This document shows positions 23,378 to 24,368 of a stretch of 24,368 nucleotides of DNA, one piece after another (position 1 is the stretch's first letter; every line of letters begins with the position of its first letter). The stretch covers positions 1 through 24,368 of the forward strand of contig DXCY01000141.1 in the NCBI GenBank assembly GCA_019115725.1, read 5' to 3'. The notes beneath the pieces were generated by a model. The model was given only the letters and a program-made list of their open reading frames with translations. It was not told the origin of the DNA and searched no databases. The DNA comes from Candidatus Luteimonas excrementigallinarum. GTDB taxonomy: Bacteria > Pseudomonadota > Gammaproteobacteria > Xanthomonadales > Xanthomonadaceae. Both the position numbers and the translations under genes were made by a program.

Positions 23378-24368
23378 TCAGGGGACAGGGGCGGCGTCGC
23401 CAAGGTCGGCCTGCAGCTCGCGGCCCCAGGCTTCCAGGCGGTCCAGCAGGGCAATGCGGGCGCCATCGCCGGCGTGGACGCCGCGCAACGTTTCAAGCTC
23501 GGTGAAAAAGCCGGGCAGGGAGACTTCCGACAGTCCGCTCTCTTCAACGAGGCGGCGACGACGGAACGCATCCCACTGCTCGCGTTCGGCGGCATCCAGC
23601 GTGTCCGGCCAGTTGCGGGCGCGGTAGCGGAACAGCAGTTCGGCCAGACGCGGATCCTCGAAGCCGAAGGCGCGCGTGCCCAGGCTTCCGGGTGGTGTGG
23701 CACGCACTTCGACCATGCGCCGTCGGTCGCCGTCGGGCAGGAACCCGTCATACAGCGAAGCGTCCACGTCGCCGGGCTCGCGCGGGGCGCGGCTGGCAAA
23801 CACCTGGCGGACCTTCTCCGCCAGCGCGGGCCCGGCCGCGCGCAGGCGCGCCGCCCGCGCCAGGGCCACGGCCGGGTCGATGGCCAGCCGTTCAAGATCC
23901 GCGGGGCGCAGGTGGTTCCAGGCCACCAGCGCCGGACAGCGGTTGGTCTGCACTTCCTTGAGCGGGATCCGGGCAATGCCCTCGGGCAGGTCGCGCTGGG
24001 GCACGAACAGCCGGTCGGCGATTGCATCGGCATCCAGCGCCAGCAGCGGCTCCGGGTCGCTGTCCAGGTCGAACACGATCACCCGGCTGTCGATCTGCGG
24101 ATGACGCGCCAGCGGCAGCACCGGCGCCGCGCACAGGCGCGTGGCCGGGTAGCGCTGGGAGATATGCAGCACTGGCGCGTCCGCGGTGACGTCCAGCAGG
24201 CTGCCGGCGAAGCGTTTATCGCGCAGGCGCAGGGCGTAGTCCCACAGCCGCGGCTGGGCGCGGCGGAATGCACGGGCCATGCCGATCAGCGCGCGCACGT
24301 CGGACAGCGCCTCATGCGCATCGCCCTCGCGCACGCCATTGGCTTCGGCCAGGTCTTCCAGCTTGAAC
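23378..24368 (-). CDS. sbcB: Exonuclease I, 5' end beyond the window
   Basis: The frame is open to the right edge and encodes the last 330 codons of exonuclease I, the 3'-to-5' single-strand DNA exonuclease used in mismatch repair and recombination. The visible part begins FKLEDLAEANGV and contains the third exonuclease motif of the DEDDh superfamily, HEALSDVRA, with His at 24314-24316 and Asp at 24299-24301 five residues apart, as in E. coli ExoI (NAHDAMADV). The SH3-like and helical domains that clamp DNA follow. Motifs I and II (DxE and ND) lie outside the window, about 160 residues to the right. The stop is followed after 5 bp by the DUF2461 gene. Confidence 0.93.
   Translation of the reverse strand, partial: FKLEDLAEANGVREGDAHEALSDVRALIGMARAFRRAQPRLWDYALRLRDKRFAGSLLDVTADAPVLHISQRYPATRLCAAPVLPLARHPQIDSRVIVFDLDSDPEPLLALDADAIADRLFVPQRDLPEGIARIPLKEVQTNRCPALVAWNHLRPADLERLAIDPAVALARAARLRAAGPALAEKVRQVFASRAPREPGDVDASLYDGFLPDGDRRRMVEVRATPPGSLGTRAFGFEDPRLAELLFRYRARNWPDTLDAAEREQWDAFRRRRLVEESGLSEVSLPGFFTELETLRGVHAGDGARIALLDRLEAWGRELQADLGDAAPVP

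Overview
The window is GC-rich chromosomal DNA from a gammaproteobacterium, most likely of the Xanthomonadaceae/Lysobacteraceae (Xanthomonas, Stenotrophomonas, Lysobacter, Luteimonas group). The grounds are gene content: a methionine synthase split into two adjacent genes behind an ArsR-methyltransferase fusion, a 180-kDa-class NAD-glutamate dehydrogenase, a short 258-residue NAD kinase, a YtrA-type GntR/ABC operon, and a GTAG-headed REP hairpin pair like the SMAG elements of Stenotrophomonas. The genus is not resolved. I see no tRNA, rRNA, CRISPR array, insertion sequence, integrase or phage gene. Nearly all of it looks like core chromosome with tightly packed operons.

Layout. Positions 1-5048 (minus strand) are one seven-gene operon: a small membrane protein, a YtrA-like GntR repressor, an ABC ATPase, its permease, a DUF2884-like lipoprotein, an exported GSGD-repeat protein, and a second DUF2884-like protein cut by the left edge. 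The first four genes are joined by three ATGA overlaps. The operon starts at a good sigma-70-type promoter whose -10 box lies inside a wide inverted repeat, a likely autorepression site. Diverging from it, 5240-7870 (plus) carries two tandem FKBP peptidyl-prolyl isomerases (one periplasmic, one lipoprotein), slyX and a DUF2058 protein. A pair of inverted REP hairpins separates this from the next operon.

7976-12680 (minus) is a methionine-cycle operon: an ArsR-type regulator fused to a SAM-dependent methyltransferase, then the homocysteine-binding half of MetH, then its folate/B12/activation half, all joined by ATGA overlaps. A long inverted repeat sits in the divergent promoter region shared with a short-chain-type acyl-CoA dehydrogenase (12822-13970, plus). 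An intrinsic terminator follows, only 17 bp before the large NAD-glutamate dehydrogenase (14047-18978). Next, on the plus strand, come nadK (19085-19861) and a cytosolic-type 5'-nucleotidase (19913-20824), both with a -10-like box about 7 nt before the start codon, which suggests leaderless mRNAs.

A 341-bp gene-free stretch (20825-21165) with several perfect hairpins then leads into a flavin monooxygenase closely resembling bacterial trimethylamine monooxygenase (21166-22674). Converging on it from the right edge are a DUF2461 protein and the C-terminal two thirds of exonuclease I.

The least explained parts are the envelope-protein cargo of the YtrA/ABC operon, the dyad in front of the ArsR-methyltransferase/metH operon, and the structured leader in front of the monooxygenase.
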